A DNA stretch of 64,000 bases. Origin: Serripes groenlandicus (taxonomy: Eukaryota > Mollusca > Bivalvia > Cardiida > Cardiidae). Below the pieces are notes generated by a model. That model did not search any database and was not told where the DNA came from. It saw nothing but the letters and a program-made list of their open reading frames with translations. The position numbers and the translations under genes were made by a program. Position 1 is the stretch's first letter; each line of letters starts with the position of its first letter. Positions 25,201 to 37,200 of the stretch are shown piece by piece. The stretch is from NCBI GenBank assembly GCA_031761405.1, contig JASEVX010000003.1, positions 141,182,700 through 141,246,699 of the forward strand. The letters are read 5' to 3'.

Positions 25201-28200
25201 CATGGGCGGATCTGTGGCTGGTTTTCGAAAGGAACCGAGCCCTCATGGATATCTAACTACTGTATAAGTTTGGTTGAGATACAATCAAAAGGGAAGACTG
25301 TATCGTGTTAACAAGAAATTGTTTACGGACGGACGCACGCACGGACGACGGACAAATCGCCACGACATAAGCCCTTCTGGCCTTTGGCCAGTAGAGCTAA
25401 AAATGATAACTTGAAAAATTCTTTTAACAATCTATAAGTTGATAATGTCAAATAATACATTGAAAGATAAATGTATTTCTCTTTCATGTTAATATTTCTT
25501 GAACTTATTTCAAAAACCAGATGCAACAGAAAAGATTATTAAAAGTTTTGAGCAATTTCAATGCTTTAAATTTACAAATATTTTCAAAAATAAAATTCTT
25601 AATTATCTGAAAGATATTTCTTTTTGTTCAGACGTTTTCAAACAGATTAATTGATTGTTTTGGGTTTTACTACGCTTTCAACAGCTAAGATCAGCAGACA
25701 GGAGAGATGATATTGGTCCCACACCTTTTACTTATATCGAGATAAAAATATATACTGTATAAAACCAATATCACCCCACCTGCTTGAGCTCAGGAGTTGC
25801 ATTGACTTCCATCATTCAGACCCATTTAGCCGTTCCTTACGATTCAAGTAAAGGCGAGACTGTGGCTGCCATTCTTATTAACCCTTTCCCTTATATAGAC
25901 GCTTTCTGACGTCTCTGCCTCAGATGGCTTTTTGAAAACTTAAACTTATTTATTTTAAATCGATTGCGAAACAAGCTTTAAGCTTATATTAATCATGCCC
26001 GCTGCATCCTGGATACTTAACCAGTACTCGTGCTGATTGTGTGGAAAAATCCCGAAGTCAGGACCCGCTCATCACCGGACTCGAAACTTTTGCTTTTTGA
26101 AAACAAAGTGACAAAAGAAGAAATTGCACAAAAAGTGCAATTTCTCCTTTTGCCACAATGTTTTCCACTTTTTGTCATAGGTTATCCATTCATTTAAAAA
26201 GATTTTCTATTTTTTGACAAAATATGTTTAAAGTCATCTGCTACAGAAATGTCGTATGGGGAAAGGGTTAAGTGTCCCCAAGCCACCTGGTCAAATTTTT
26301 AAACAGAAAATCTTAAATTATCATACCAAGGAGTCAGTACATTTGACAGATTCAGGCATGTCCATACTTACCGATAGACCCCTACACACTCTCTCGAAAA
26401 TGCCTTCAATTTTCTAAATCTCATGGCCATAGGCAGATCCATGCTCGTGGCTCGTCGTGACGACTTCTGGGCCATCTCTTCGTTGCCCACTTGATTCGAT
26501 CTTTCGGGCATCATTCGATAACGGGACATAAGAAAACTGAACATATCCCATGGGTTACGCCCGGTGAAAGGCTCTGAACGAATACAACCAGAAGGGTTGA
26601 GTAATTCCTGAAATAAAAAGTCAGAAATTACAATAGATTCAATCTTAGCCAGAGGGCAGATGATAAAATATCTATTTGAATAGCAGCGTTAACATTTACC
26701 AATGTGTGATATTTCTGGTGCAATTTACTTGGCAGTTTCATCATGCTGCTTTTTTCTTGTCAGCTTTTCAACATTCACATTTTGCCATTTATGGGAAAAG
26801 GGTTTTTTGGCAGAATGTTCCTTATCCCTGTCCCACATACAGAAACATTTTGACGCACCTGCAGCAGATGATATCTTAAAACATTGTGAAAAAAGAAATA
26901 TATTATGTATATGTTTATAGACATTTAACAAATTTTGCCTTGTTGTTTTGAAAGTCATTTGCTGCAGGTTTGTTGAATGTGGGAAAAGGTTAAACTTGGA
27001 TCCAAAATACTTCTCTCAAAATGTTTTTCTAATAGTTGTGTACTACAGGTGTCAAAAGTCAGCTGTATTTATAAGCAAAAGGTTTACAACAATCAACTTA
27101 CAACTTCCTGTTCTGTTGGTTCGTGTTTGTGGTATTTAAATTTGTATCTACGGCAGTAACCGGCTCCAGACAGCTGCTCTATCAGGTATACCACGTTGGG
27201 GTGACTCAGTGCAAACAACTCCAAACCAGAGAGACCTGTTGACCAAAATAACAAAAACAATTTTAACCCTTTCCCACATACAACAAATCTGCAGCATACA
27301 ACTTAAAAACATCTAGACAGAAATGTGGGAATTTACTTAAAATATAAGTGTAACAAGAGATGTTTGTCATTATTATGCCCCCCTTAGCGCCATGTTGTCA
27401 GGAATATTTGGACAATTTTTGAACCGATGACCTCAATCAATAGGTGTCATCTTCTACCCCCAGCCTCCATGTCAAGTTTGAGGGCCTTGGGTGCAGGCAA
27501 TGTCAAGTTTTCGCATTTAATGTCACTGTGACCTTGACTTTTGACCCGATGACCTCAAAATCAATAGGGATCTACTGGTCATGCCCAACCGCCAAGTCAA
27601 GTTTGAGAACCATAGATCCAGGCATTGTTGAGTTATCACTCGGACAAGCTTTGGTCTACCGACCAACCTATATGTGCAAAGCAATATACCCCTTCTTCTT
27701 CGAAGGGGGCATAAAAATGAATAGAGTTGAAAACATTGTGATAAAAGGAGAAATTGCACATTATGAGCAATTTCTCATTTTGTCACAATGTTTTCAATCG
27801 TCATCTGTTGCAGAGGCATCAGGAAGCGTCTTTACGTGCGAAAGGATTACTTATTGAAGAGTTAAAAACATTGTTGCTCATCATGAGTAATTTCTCCTTT
27901 TTCCACATTGTTTAAAAATGTGGTCTGCTGCAGATGCGTCAAAATTTGTATACAAGTGGGAAAGCATTTCAGCCACAGCATACACATTTATAAGATTTAT
28001 TGGCTTTTCACACAATATTTTCAACAGTATTTCAATTGAATCATAATACACATATCCATGACCAATAATTGGTAACAAGCCAGTACTAGGCTAGGGAAAG
28101 TGCAGAAGCACACTCTATCATGACCGTAACAAGAAGGACATGAATAACAAGAGTGCAGCAAGTAAAAGCCAACACTCGTCTGCTTTTTTCTTAGTTGACA

Positions 28201-31200
28201 AATGGGCATTACTGAATAATTTATAACGAAAGATTTATGTGACTTAGTATAGACATGCATATTGTTCCTAGGAACATGTGTATCAAATTTCATTTGAAAA
28301 TGTTGAACATTTTTTGAGTTATGACGTTTGTGACAGCAACGACCCAAAGGGCATCACAATGGCCCCAACTTTATTTCTTCGAAAAACAGTCGAGCTTAAA
28401 AGGATGCTGGAGTCAAATACCCATGACGTGATATAAATACCAAAATTCAGATGTTTAAGGTTAACAATGGTTCAGATCAATTCAGTTTGCATATGTGAGG
28501 TCACCTTGTAGTGATGGCCTTTTTCCAGGTACTTCCATGTTGCTTGTGTGACAAGTTTGAGAACGTTGAAGACACTGATCAGACTGTCCAGCTATGAAGT
28601 TGATCTAAGGTCTTTTTTCCCCATGACTTGGCACAATAACCTTAATCTAAATACATCAATGCTTCCCAAGTATTGGAAACTGCTGTGACTTTTCTGGTCA
28701 GTGTAGATCAAAATCAAGATCAACCTGTAAAGTTTGATATGCCTCTGCAATGTTCACCAATTAGTCACAGCAGTTTCAAGAAACTTATGATAAACTTGTT
28801 GGATATAGAAACATGGAAATTGATTTATTCCTGGAGCACTGCTCAAAAAATGTATCCACTTTACCTGTATAAGAAAGCTGTTTAAATCTGTTTGCAATTC
28901 TAGCATCTTGAACTTTTTCCATGACTTGCTTCCATGCTCCTAGAAGGATAAATTACACTCATTATTTGTATTCTTTCTAGAAAAAATACTATTTCAATTT
29001 CTTACATTAATATCATTTTATTATTTTCCCAAAATGTTTTAAGAAGTTGTCTTCACCAGGGAAAGGTTAAACAACATTTAAATTAATGCTTTTTTGAAAT
29101 AGTGGAACACAATTTCTAATTTATATTATATAACACTATATATATATAGTTCAAGCAGGCAATAACTCACATCTCCTCATGGTAAAGAAGCTTCCTATAA
29201 AATTTCATTGAATTCAACCAAGGGATTTAAGAAGTAGCGCACACTTATATGTTGGCAAATGACACTAAATATAATGATAAAGGGGTCACACCTCAGTCAA
29301 AAATCATCCAACTGAAATGCCATCCGGCACTGCACATCTCCTCTTGGTATAGAAGGTTCCTTCAAAATTTCATTGAATTACACTTAGTAACTGCTGAGAA
29401 ACAGTGTGGACAAATAGGCAGACAGACTGACCAAACGACCCACACAGTGACTCCTATATACCCCCCCCCCCCCCCCCCCCCCCCCCATAAACTTTGTTTG
29501 TGGGGGTATAAACAGACAATACAGCTACTTCTTCCTTCCCTGACATTTTTTAGGATAAAAAAAATAAATTAAAATGAATTGATCAGTAGCTATCACAAAA
29601 TACATATTAAAAACATACCATCCAGAGTTTCTGCCTTGCATGAGAAGCCATCGTCACTAGTTATCTCGTATTCCAAACGACCCAGAACATGACCCCCATT
29701 TTGAAGTCCATTACGTCGGTTTTCAAGCTCCATCATGGTGGACAGTGGAATGTCATGAATCTCCTCTTCCACAGCTGCAACCGGCAACTGACAGTTCTCT
29801 TTTTGAGCATGGATAATAGGATGGCTGACCTTTGCTGAAATAGCGACACATCAGAGAGGTCAGATAACTTGATTCATGGGTTATGTATGCTATTACATGC
29901 AAACATTTTAAGTGACATTTTACATACTAAATGCTCATCTTTTACCCATTTAATTTTTATATGTTAAGTGACATAACATTTAGATGCAATAATTTTATAA
30001 AACAAGTGTTCAAAGTAACAAACGTGTTGCCTGACAATAACCAGTCAATATAACTAATTAATGTCACAGCATTACAAACAGACAGCAGAGACATGATTCT
30101 ATAGTGTCACTTTGCCAATGTAGGCAACCCTGATATATTATGTGCTTAACCCTTTCCCACCTGCAGCAGACGACTTTTGAAAACAATGTGGGAAATAGAG
30201 AAATGGCTCATAATAAGCTATTTCTCCATTTGCCACAATTTTTTTTCAACTCAATCTATAACTATATCATCTATTGTAGAGATTTTCCACAGTTTTGCCT
30301 GGTTGTTTTCAAAGTTGCCTGTTGCAGATTTCCTGTATGCGGGACAGGGTTAAAGTATAATAGGGTCTTGCTTACAATTAAACTTGTGTTAAGCAGCCAC
30401 CAAGGGGAGAGTCCAAATTTGGCTGAACAATGGTGGCTGCTTAATATAAGTAAAATAAAGAAGAATATGTTGGTTTGTTTAATCTTCAAGTGGCTGCTTA
30501 ACCCTTTCCCTCAAATATACGCTTTCCGACGCCTCGACAGCAGATGGCTTTTTGAAAACATAGTGACAAAAGAAGAAATTGCACAAAACGTGCAATTTCT
30601 CCTTTTGCCACAACGTTTTCCACTTTTAGTCATAGGTTTTCCATTCAATTAAAGAGATTTTCTATTTTTTGACAAAATATGTTCTAAGTCGTCTGCTGCA
30701 AAATTGTCGTATGAGGGAAAGGGTTAATACCTGTTGACCGCTAACACAAGTTTGACTGTGTATATAAGGCATCTTACCAAAGACTGGCAACATAAATACA
30801 AGATAATCAGTAAAAATAAATATTATATATATAAGACAACTTACCAGAAGTGTGAGGGGCAGCAATTCTTGCTGTCTTTCTTGGTCTTCCAGGGGACTTT
30901 GAATTAATAGATATCTTTTTCTGTAACCGTTTCTTCTTCTGTTTCTTTGCAAAAATAAAATGGTCGGTCAAAGGAGATTTCACTTTATATTTGAGAGGTA
31001 ATTTCACAACGTCCATTGTAATGGCAGATCTCCTTTCGAAAGTCTCACCTCTACCCATCATTGCAATGTCTTTTTCACGCTGTGCAGTCCTCTTATGTAA
31101 CTCTTTAATAGGAATCTCATTTCTTTTGGAAAAATACTGTTTCATCTTTTCAACAGTATAAGAACCTTTTATGAAATGTTTCTTTTGTTTTACCATTGAC

Positions 31201-34200
31201 TTTGCAAAGGTGTGGTCACTTGATTGCTGTTTTTTAAGGATGTTTGGTACAATGTTTTGTACTGTTGTTTGTAGTCTTGGACATAGACTTGTAGAATTGT
31301 TCACCTGTAACATATTCATAGGTCTTGTAGCAGTCTGATGTAAAAGTGAAGCCATAACTGGGGTTTGATTCATTGCAGCATTAAGATTGCTTGACTGGGC
31401 TAGGATCGAGTTTGCTAAATTTTGCGTAGGCATTGCATTAAGGCTCAATGGAAGCTGCCCAAGAGTTGGCGGATAGAGATTCTGAAGCGTTAGAGGATAA
31501 TTCATCATTGGGTTAACATTTGGTATTAAACTGTTGCTGTTGACAAACTGAACAAGAGATTGCATATGGTCTGTCCGGTGATACACTTCGCTAACAGTGG
31601 CCCCAACAATTGTGTTCTTTAACTGAAGTGATGTCTGTAAAGCTGTGTTGGCTACCTCGGCTGTATTCAATATCTTCCTTTTAATGGTGTCATCTGGCTG
31701 GTAGAAAGAAGGTGGTCGACTCAGTATAATACCACCCATGTACTCAGCATTGGCAGGTAAAATTCTTCTAGTGGGACTTGTCTTTGGTTGTAACGAAATA
31801 ATTGCTTTTCTGTTATCATTATTGCTCTCTGTTTTGGAAATAAGTTCTTTCCTTACCCTTTCTGCCTCTTCTCCCACATCTTGTATCTTCTTAACAGCAA
31901 GGATTTCAGAAGCTGTCAATGACTTGAATTGTTCCTGATAATTTCCCCTTTCTAGTGTATCTCCTTGAGAAGACGTACATTGTTCCCATTCATTTACATC
32001 CATTGTTTTTGCAACTGTAACAGGTGTGGTGGTATTCTGTTTAGCAGCACCATCTGTAATGGTATTCTCTGTACAGACAGTGTGTGTAGTACTATTCTGT
32101 TGATCGGCACTGTGTATTGTGGAATTCTGTTGAACAGCACCACCTTTAGTGGTATTCTCTTTACCAGCATCATGTGCATTTTTATCCAATGGTTTACCCA
32201 CATACCCATTTTCAGTTTTCTCCCAAATATAACTTTTGTCACAGGTTGAGTTTTTTATAACAACTTTATGCCCTTTCTTTAAATACTGCAGCACAGTTTT
32301 GGATAGCTCACTTTTAGACATGTCTGAATTATTTTCCAAAGATACCATTGATTCCTTGATACATGAGGCACTTTCAATTTCATCAAATGCACTTTTCATC
32401 ACTTCATTACTTGTATTAGAATTTTCATCCTTCATCTCATCCAATTTTACACAGGAGCTTTCGTTGATTTCTATATTTTCAAAGTCATTTCCAGAAGTCA
32501 AATCTATAAAACATCCTTTATCATTAGTATCATTTTTATCTAAACTATCTTTATCCTCTACATGTTCAACTGTTCTTTTATCAGCAGATTCAGAAAGACT
32601 AGTGTTGGTGTCAGTGACATTTTCAACTTCAACACCAGATTTAGTTGAATCATTTACAGTTTTATCTACTTCAGAAGCTTTATCTTTCTTACTACCTAAT
32701 GCAGCATCTGTTTTGGATGTTTTAGTTGGACTGTAAATCATGCCAGTCTTTTGATCTATTATCAATCCAGAGACATAATCCAGAATAGGATCACTCCTGC
32801 TATCTGCTGAGGTGTCCATTGATTTATCGGACATTTTCTCATCAATTTCATTTTCTAATCTCTCATCTGAAACGTTTGAAATATCACATTTGTTTAAAAA
32901 TCCATCTTTCTTTGCTGAATCTTCCATCTTTTCAGTTAACACTAGCTTAGATCTATCTCCATCTGCTGATATAGTATTGGGTAGTCGAGATTTACCTTTT
33001 TTTGTCTTACTGAACAGGTTTTCAGTATCAAAATTTATGTTCTTATGACTAATAATATCATCAACTATTTCAACAGTCCCAGCTGATCTAGTTCTTCTTT
33101 TATTTTCAGAAGAACTTTGCCTATTTAGTTTTGACTTAGATGGTTCAGTATCACTATCAGTGGAAGTATCTCTCCGTCTCCTCCTTCCAAACCTCTTGCC
33201 TAATGTAGTTGTCACTGCGTCATTAACAATTTGATTTTCAGTAATATCTATAATGGAAAGGTTTTGATCTTTTGTGGAATTTCTGGTTAGTCTTACTTGT
33301 TTGTTGTGTTCCTGCTGAAAGTCACAAGATCTTCTGGTAGCTCTTTGATTTTCAGGAGTCTGAGAATCAACACTGTTTGCAAAATCTTCTGTGTGCTCAG
33401 AACCATCTTCTGTCTTTGCTGCCAATGATTTTCTCCCTCTTCGTTTGGGACTAGTTAGGAATTGCTGAGCTTCTTCCTTTAGTCTTCTCTCTTCCACTTC
33501 CATAGCAACTCTCTGGTAGATTGTACTCTTCCTTAGAGATGACCTTGGAAGTGACTCTACATGTTCAGAACTGTCAGATTCTATTACAGATTCATGATCA
33601 TTTACTATTTGGTTGCTATTTATACCATCAGTAGTCCCTTCTCCTGTATATTTAGACTTACTTCTAAGTGACCTACGACCTTGAGAGCTGTCAGACTGAC
33701 TGACCTTGCTGCTTTCTGAATCTTCCTCCTCATCACTTGAACTGACATTAAAATTACAGTTCTTCACATGTACCTGGTAACTTGTTGCTGTCCTGTACAT
33801 TCTCCGGCAGGTCTGACACTTAAATGGTCCCTTCTCTTCTGGGCAACTCTTTGCTAGACTCTCCTCTTTTATTTTCTTTGCAATAGGGTCAAGAACAGGT
33901 AACTCAAGCTTCTTTTTGCTGTATCCTTCATGCATTCTTCCATCCATTGTATCAATCTCTTTTCTTTCCCTTTTATAATTTGCTTTTGGAGAAATACTGT
34001 CCGAATAAAATGTTTGATCACCTGATGATGGGGAATAGTCTTTATTTGAAATTCCAGGTGAAAATCTTTTCCTTCTTAAAGGATATTCTTTTATCAACTT
34101 TGATGGGGATTGTTTTTGCTTCTTTGTTGCTCCACACTCTAATGTTGCAAAAGCATTTAGACATGACAACTTTTTAGGCGGAGAGTTTTTCTTAATCTGT

Positions 34201-37200
34201 TCAACTTCATCACTTGTTCCAAGTCCTAAGCCTCTTAATACCTGTTTTTTGTGTGGATCTATTTCAGTTGTTTTCATTTCAATTATAGCACCATCATTGT
34301 AACTATTCTTGAAAACTTCTTCAGATTTATTTACTATGGTGGTTTCATCATCTGACAAATCCTCAAGGGCTGCATCAGACACTGTTTGTAATAATGGATC
34401 ATCAACAGAACTGTGTGTTACTGCACTCTTACTTTCTAAACAAGCTTGTTCCATAGTTTGATCCGACACTTGTTTAGTTGGTAATGTTAATGAATCTGTA
34501 TGGTGATCCCCATCGACTTCATCTTTGTTAAACACATTGGACTGTAATCTATCATTCATTAGTGTTGGACCTTCTCCAGTTGATTTCTGATCAACAATTT
34601 CAGCGCCTTTTACATTTAAACATTCATTATTCTTAGCTATTGAATCAACCGTAGCTGAACTTTTAGTTTCTTTCTTAACATCTTCTATTTCGGTAATCCT
34701 TGTATTCACAGAATCTGTAATATCTAAGACATCACTATCAAATTCTGAATCATCAGAGATTATGGTCACATTCTGACCTGAATAAGAATTCTCATCTTCT
34801 TTCTCTTGCATGTCTTTAAAAGTATTACGCCTTGGTTGTTCAGATAGGTCATCACTGGGCACAAACTGTGGAATAAATGGACTATTTGACCTTTCACCAT
34901 GAGTGAGGTGACCTGCTGTAACATTTGTCTCAGTTTTGTCCATGCTTTCCTTACTTGTTTGCTCCGTGCTTTGGTCTGAAACCAGTTCTGCAGAAACCTT
35001 TTCATCCATGCTTGTTTCAGCAGTGACAATACTACCATCATTTTCTATTATACTACTACCACTTAAGGCTTCTTGCACCAGTTTAATAGCTTCCTCTTCT
35101 GATAGTTCTTCACTGGTATCTGTCATGACAACAAACGTAGTTTCAGTTACTCCATCACCGTTGCCTTCCAAACGTATAATGCCGTCCTCATCTTGTGTTC
35201 CTGACTGTTCAAGAGTTGCTGTACAATTGCCAAAATCAACAGTCGTCTCCATCTTCTCTTCTTTGCTTTCCTCATTTTGTCCCTTGTTTAAATTGTTTGC
35301 TATTACTTTAGGAGATGAACAGCCAAGGGGTTCAGACATAGGATCAATGTCCATTAATTCACAATCTTTATTACCTGATTTATTCTTGTCCTCATTTGAA
35401 GTTGATAGTTTCGAGTCAACTTTAGGATGTTCAGGTATCACTAACTGTCTTTCCTTAGGCCAGGAATTTGCTCTCATTGACATTCTGTATGGAGGAGTCC
35501 AGGGGACATTTTCTAAAGGTGCGGGTAACAAACTAATCTTATTATTCTCCTCGTTTGTGTCAGAGTTGTAGGAAGCAGGAAAATTGTCAATAGATCTTGA
35601 TCTACTCCTTTGAATTCCTTGTAAATGAAATCTACTCAAAGGTGAGAGAGAACTTTCTGTAATGTCTGAATGACGAGTCGAAGGTTTTGACCACCTTGCT
35701 GCAGCACTGTTTAATCTATTTGCTATTTTCAACAAAGACAAATCATCCTTTTTATCACTCTTATTTTCATTAACCAATATTTTATGTTCTTGTGGGTTCT
35801 GAATGTTCAGTAATCTCAGAGTGTGTGGTGACAGGCCTTTTAAATTAACTTGGCTTTGAAATTGATATTTTTCAGTGCCACTCCAAGACAAACTCAATGG
35901 GTCCTTTTTATTTGTGACTTTATTTGATTCTACTCCATTAAAACTTGAACTTCTTGTTACACTTCTGGCGTGACCTAAATTCTGCAAATCTGTACAATTT
36001 GAAAGTTGCGCTAAGGCTTCACTTTCTTGTGTAGCTGAGAGCGTGGCCGATGTATCAGGGGATTCCTCTGCAGTAAGATCTACCAGAACACTTTCTGATC
36101 TATTCAAAGTAGGTCTGAGGTGTCCCAGATTATAACTAGTCAAATCTAATCTGGAGAATGATACAAAGTCGGGATCACTTTCATCATGGACTATTCTCGT
36201 ATCTTTCATTTTCACCGTGGGTGATTTTGACTTCTCTGGGCGCACTTCCACTATTCTGCATGTGTAGACACACCTTTTGCGGGCGTCTTTTGTACTCCAG
36301 TAAATCCGGGTTGACCTAAATGGAATTTAAGGTATATAAAATATTCATCAAATTTTTAGAATATCCCTATATTTGTATAGAAAATGAGTCCCTATATTTG
36401 TATAGAAAATGAGTGTTTGAAGAAACACATATGTCTTTCCCCAGGTAGTCAAAGTGTGACAGACAGATGGAAACAGGTGCACCACAGATTGAACGCCAAC
36501 GCTATTCCGGGTTTTTTTCTTAGTCGAAAAAAGGGGCATTACTGAATAATTATTAAAGCCCCGGTTATGTGTCTTGGTATAGACATACGTATTGTTCCTA
36601 GGAACATGTGTACAAGTTTCATATAAAACGATTTTTGAATTATGAGGTAAGGTTAAAGTTTTATGACGACGACTCCAAAACTTTTTTTCTTCGAAAAACA
36701 GATGAGCACAAAATGACAGAGAAGTGATCCCTATCTATCACATTTCAAAAACAGGTGACATAAATAAAAGGAAAAGGTTAGACAAATTGCTTGTATTGCC
36801 CTATTAATGAGCTTATACACAGTGTAGATTTAAAAATGTACTTTGAAATAAAGATGAATAATAGTCTGCAAGATAAAGATAACACAGACAGAAATAGATC
36901 AATGGAAATACTGTTTAATGGTTAACCAATAGTAACGCTGTCCTTTCTTACAATTACTTTCATTACTTAAGATATACTATGTGGTGTATGCCATATTTTA
37001 CTCTCGTCCTACAGGCAAGCTTAATTTAATTGTTAGCACTTACACAAAGTCAACTGGCTGCAAAAATCTTGGTTTGTCAGACAAATCAGTAAGTCGACCA
37101 AGTGCTTCAATACAACATGATCCTGGAAATGAAAAGATACAAGTCTTGTCAAACAAATCGGGGACTTGTTAACCCCTTTCCAACATGCAGACCTATTCTA

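Noticed and set aside
29249..29572. Proline-run open frame
   Set aside because: The Pro run is the C homopolymer at 29461-29487 inside a repeat element.
30140..30652. 170-codon open frame on the plus strand
   Set aside because: It reads through two hairpin MITEs and the sequence between them. The matching phrases appear wherever the MITE occurs (for example 12204-12563).
34495..34535. EVDGDHH as a Taspase1 site
   Set aside because: It lacks Gln at P3 and the acid pattern after Gly. Recorded only as the nearest candidate.
34710..34750. [11 protein letters not shown] as the KMT2A-type transactivation (CBP-binding) segment
   Set aside because: Only a loose resemblance to the vertebrate SDIMDFVLKN motif. 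The region is generally Asp/Ser-rich, so chance similarity is likely.
34936..35571. 211-codon open frame on the plus strand
   Set aside because: It lies antisense to the KMT2 giant exon. Ser/Leu-rich composition is the complement of Ser/Glu/Asp-rich coding, and no independent signals are seen. The same applies to 31738-31938, 31965-32249, 32236-32736, 32812-33048 and 33947-34177.
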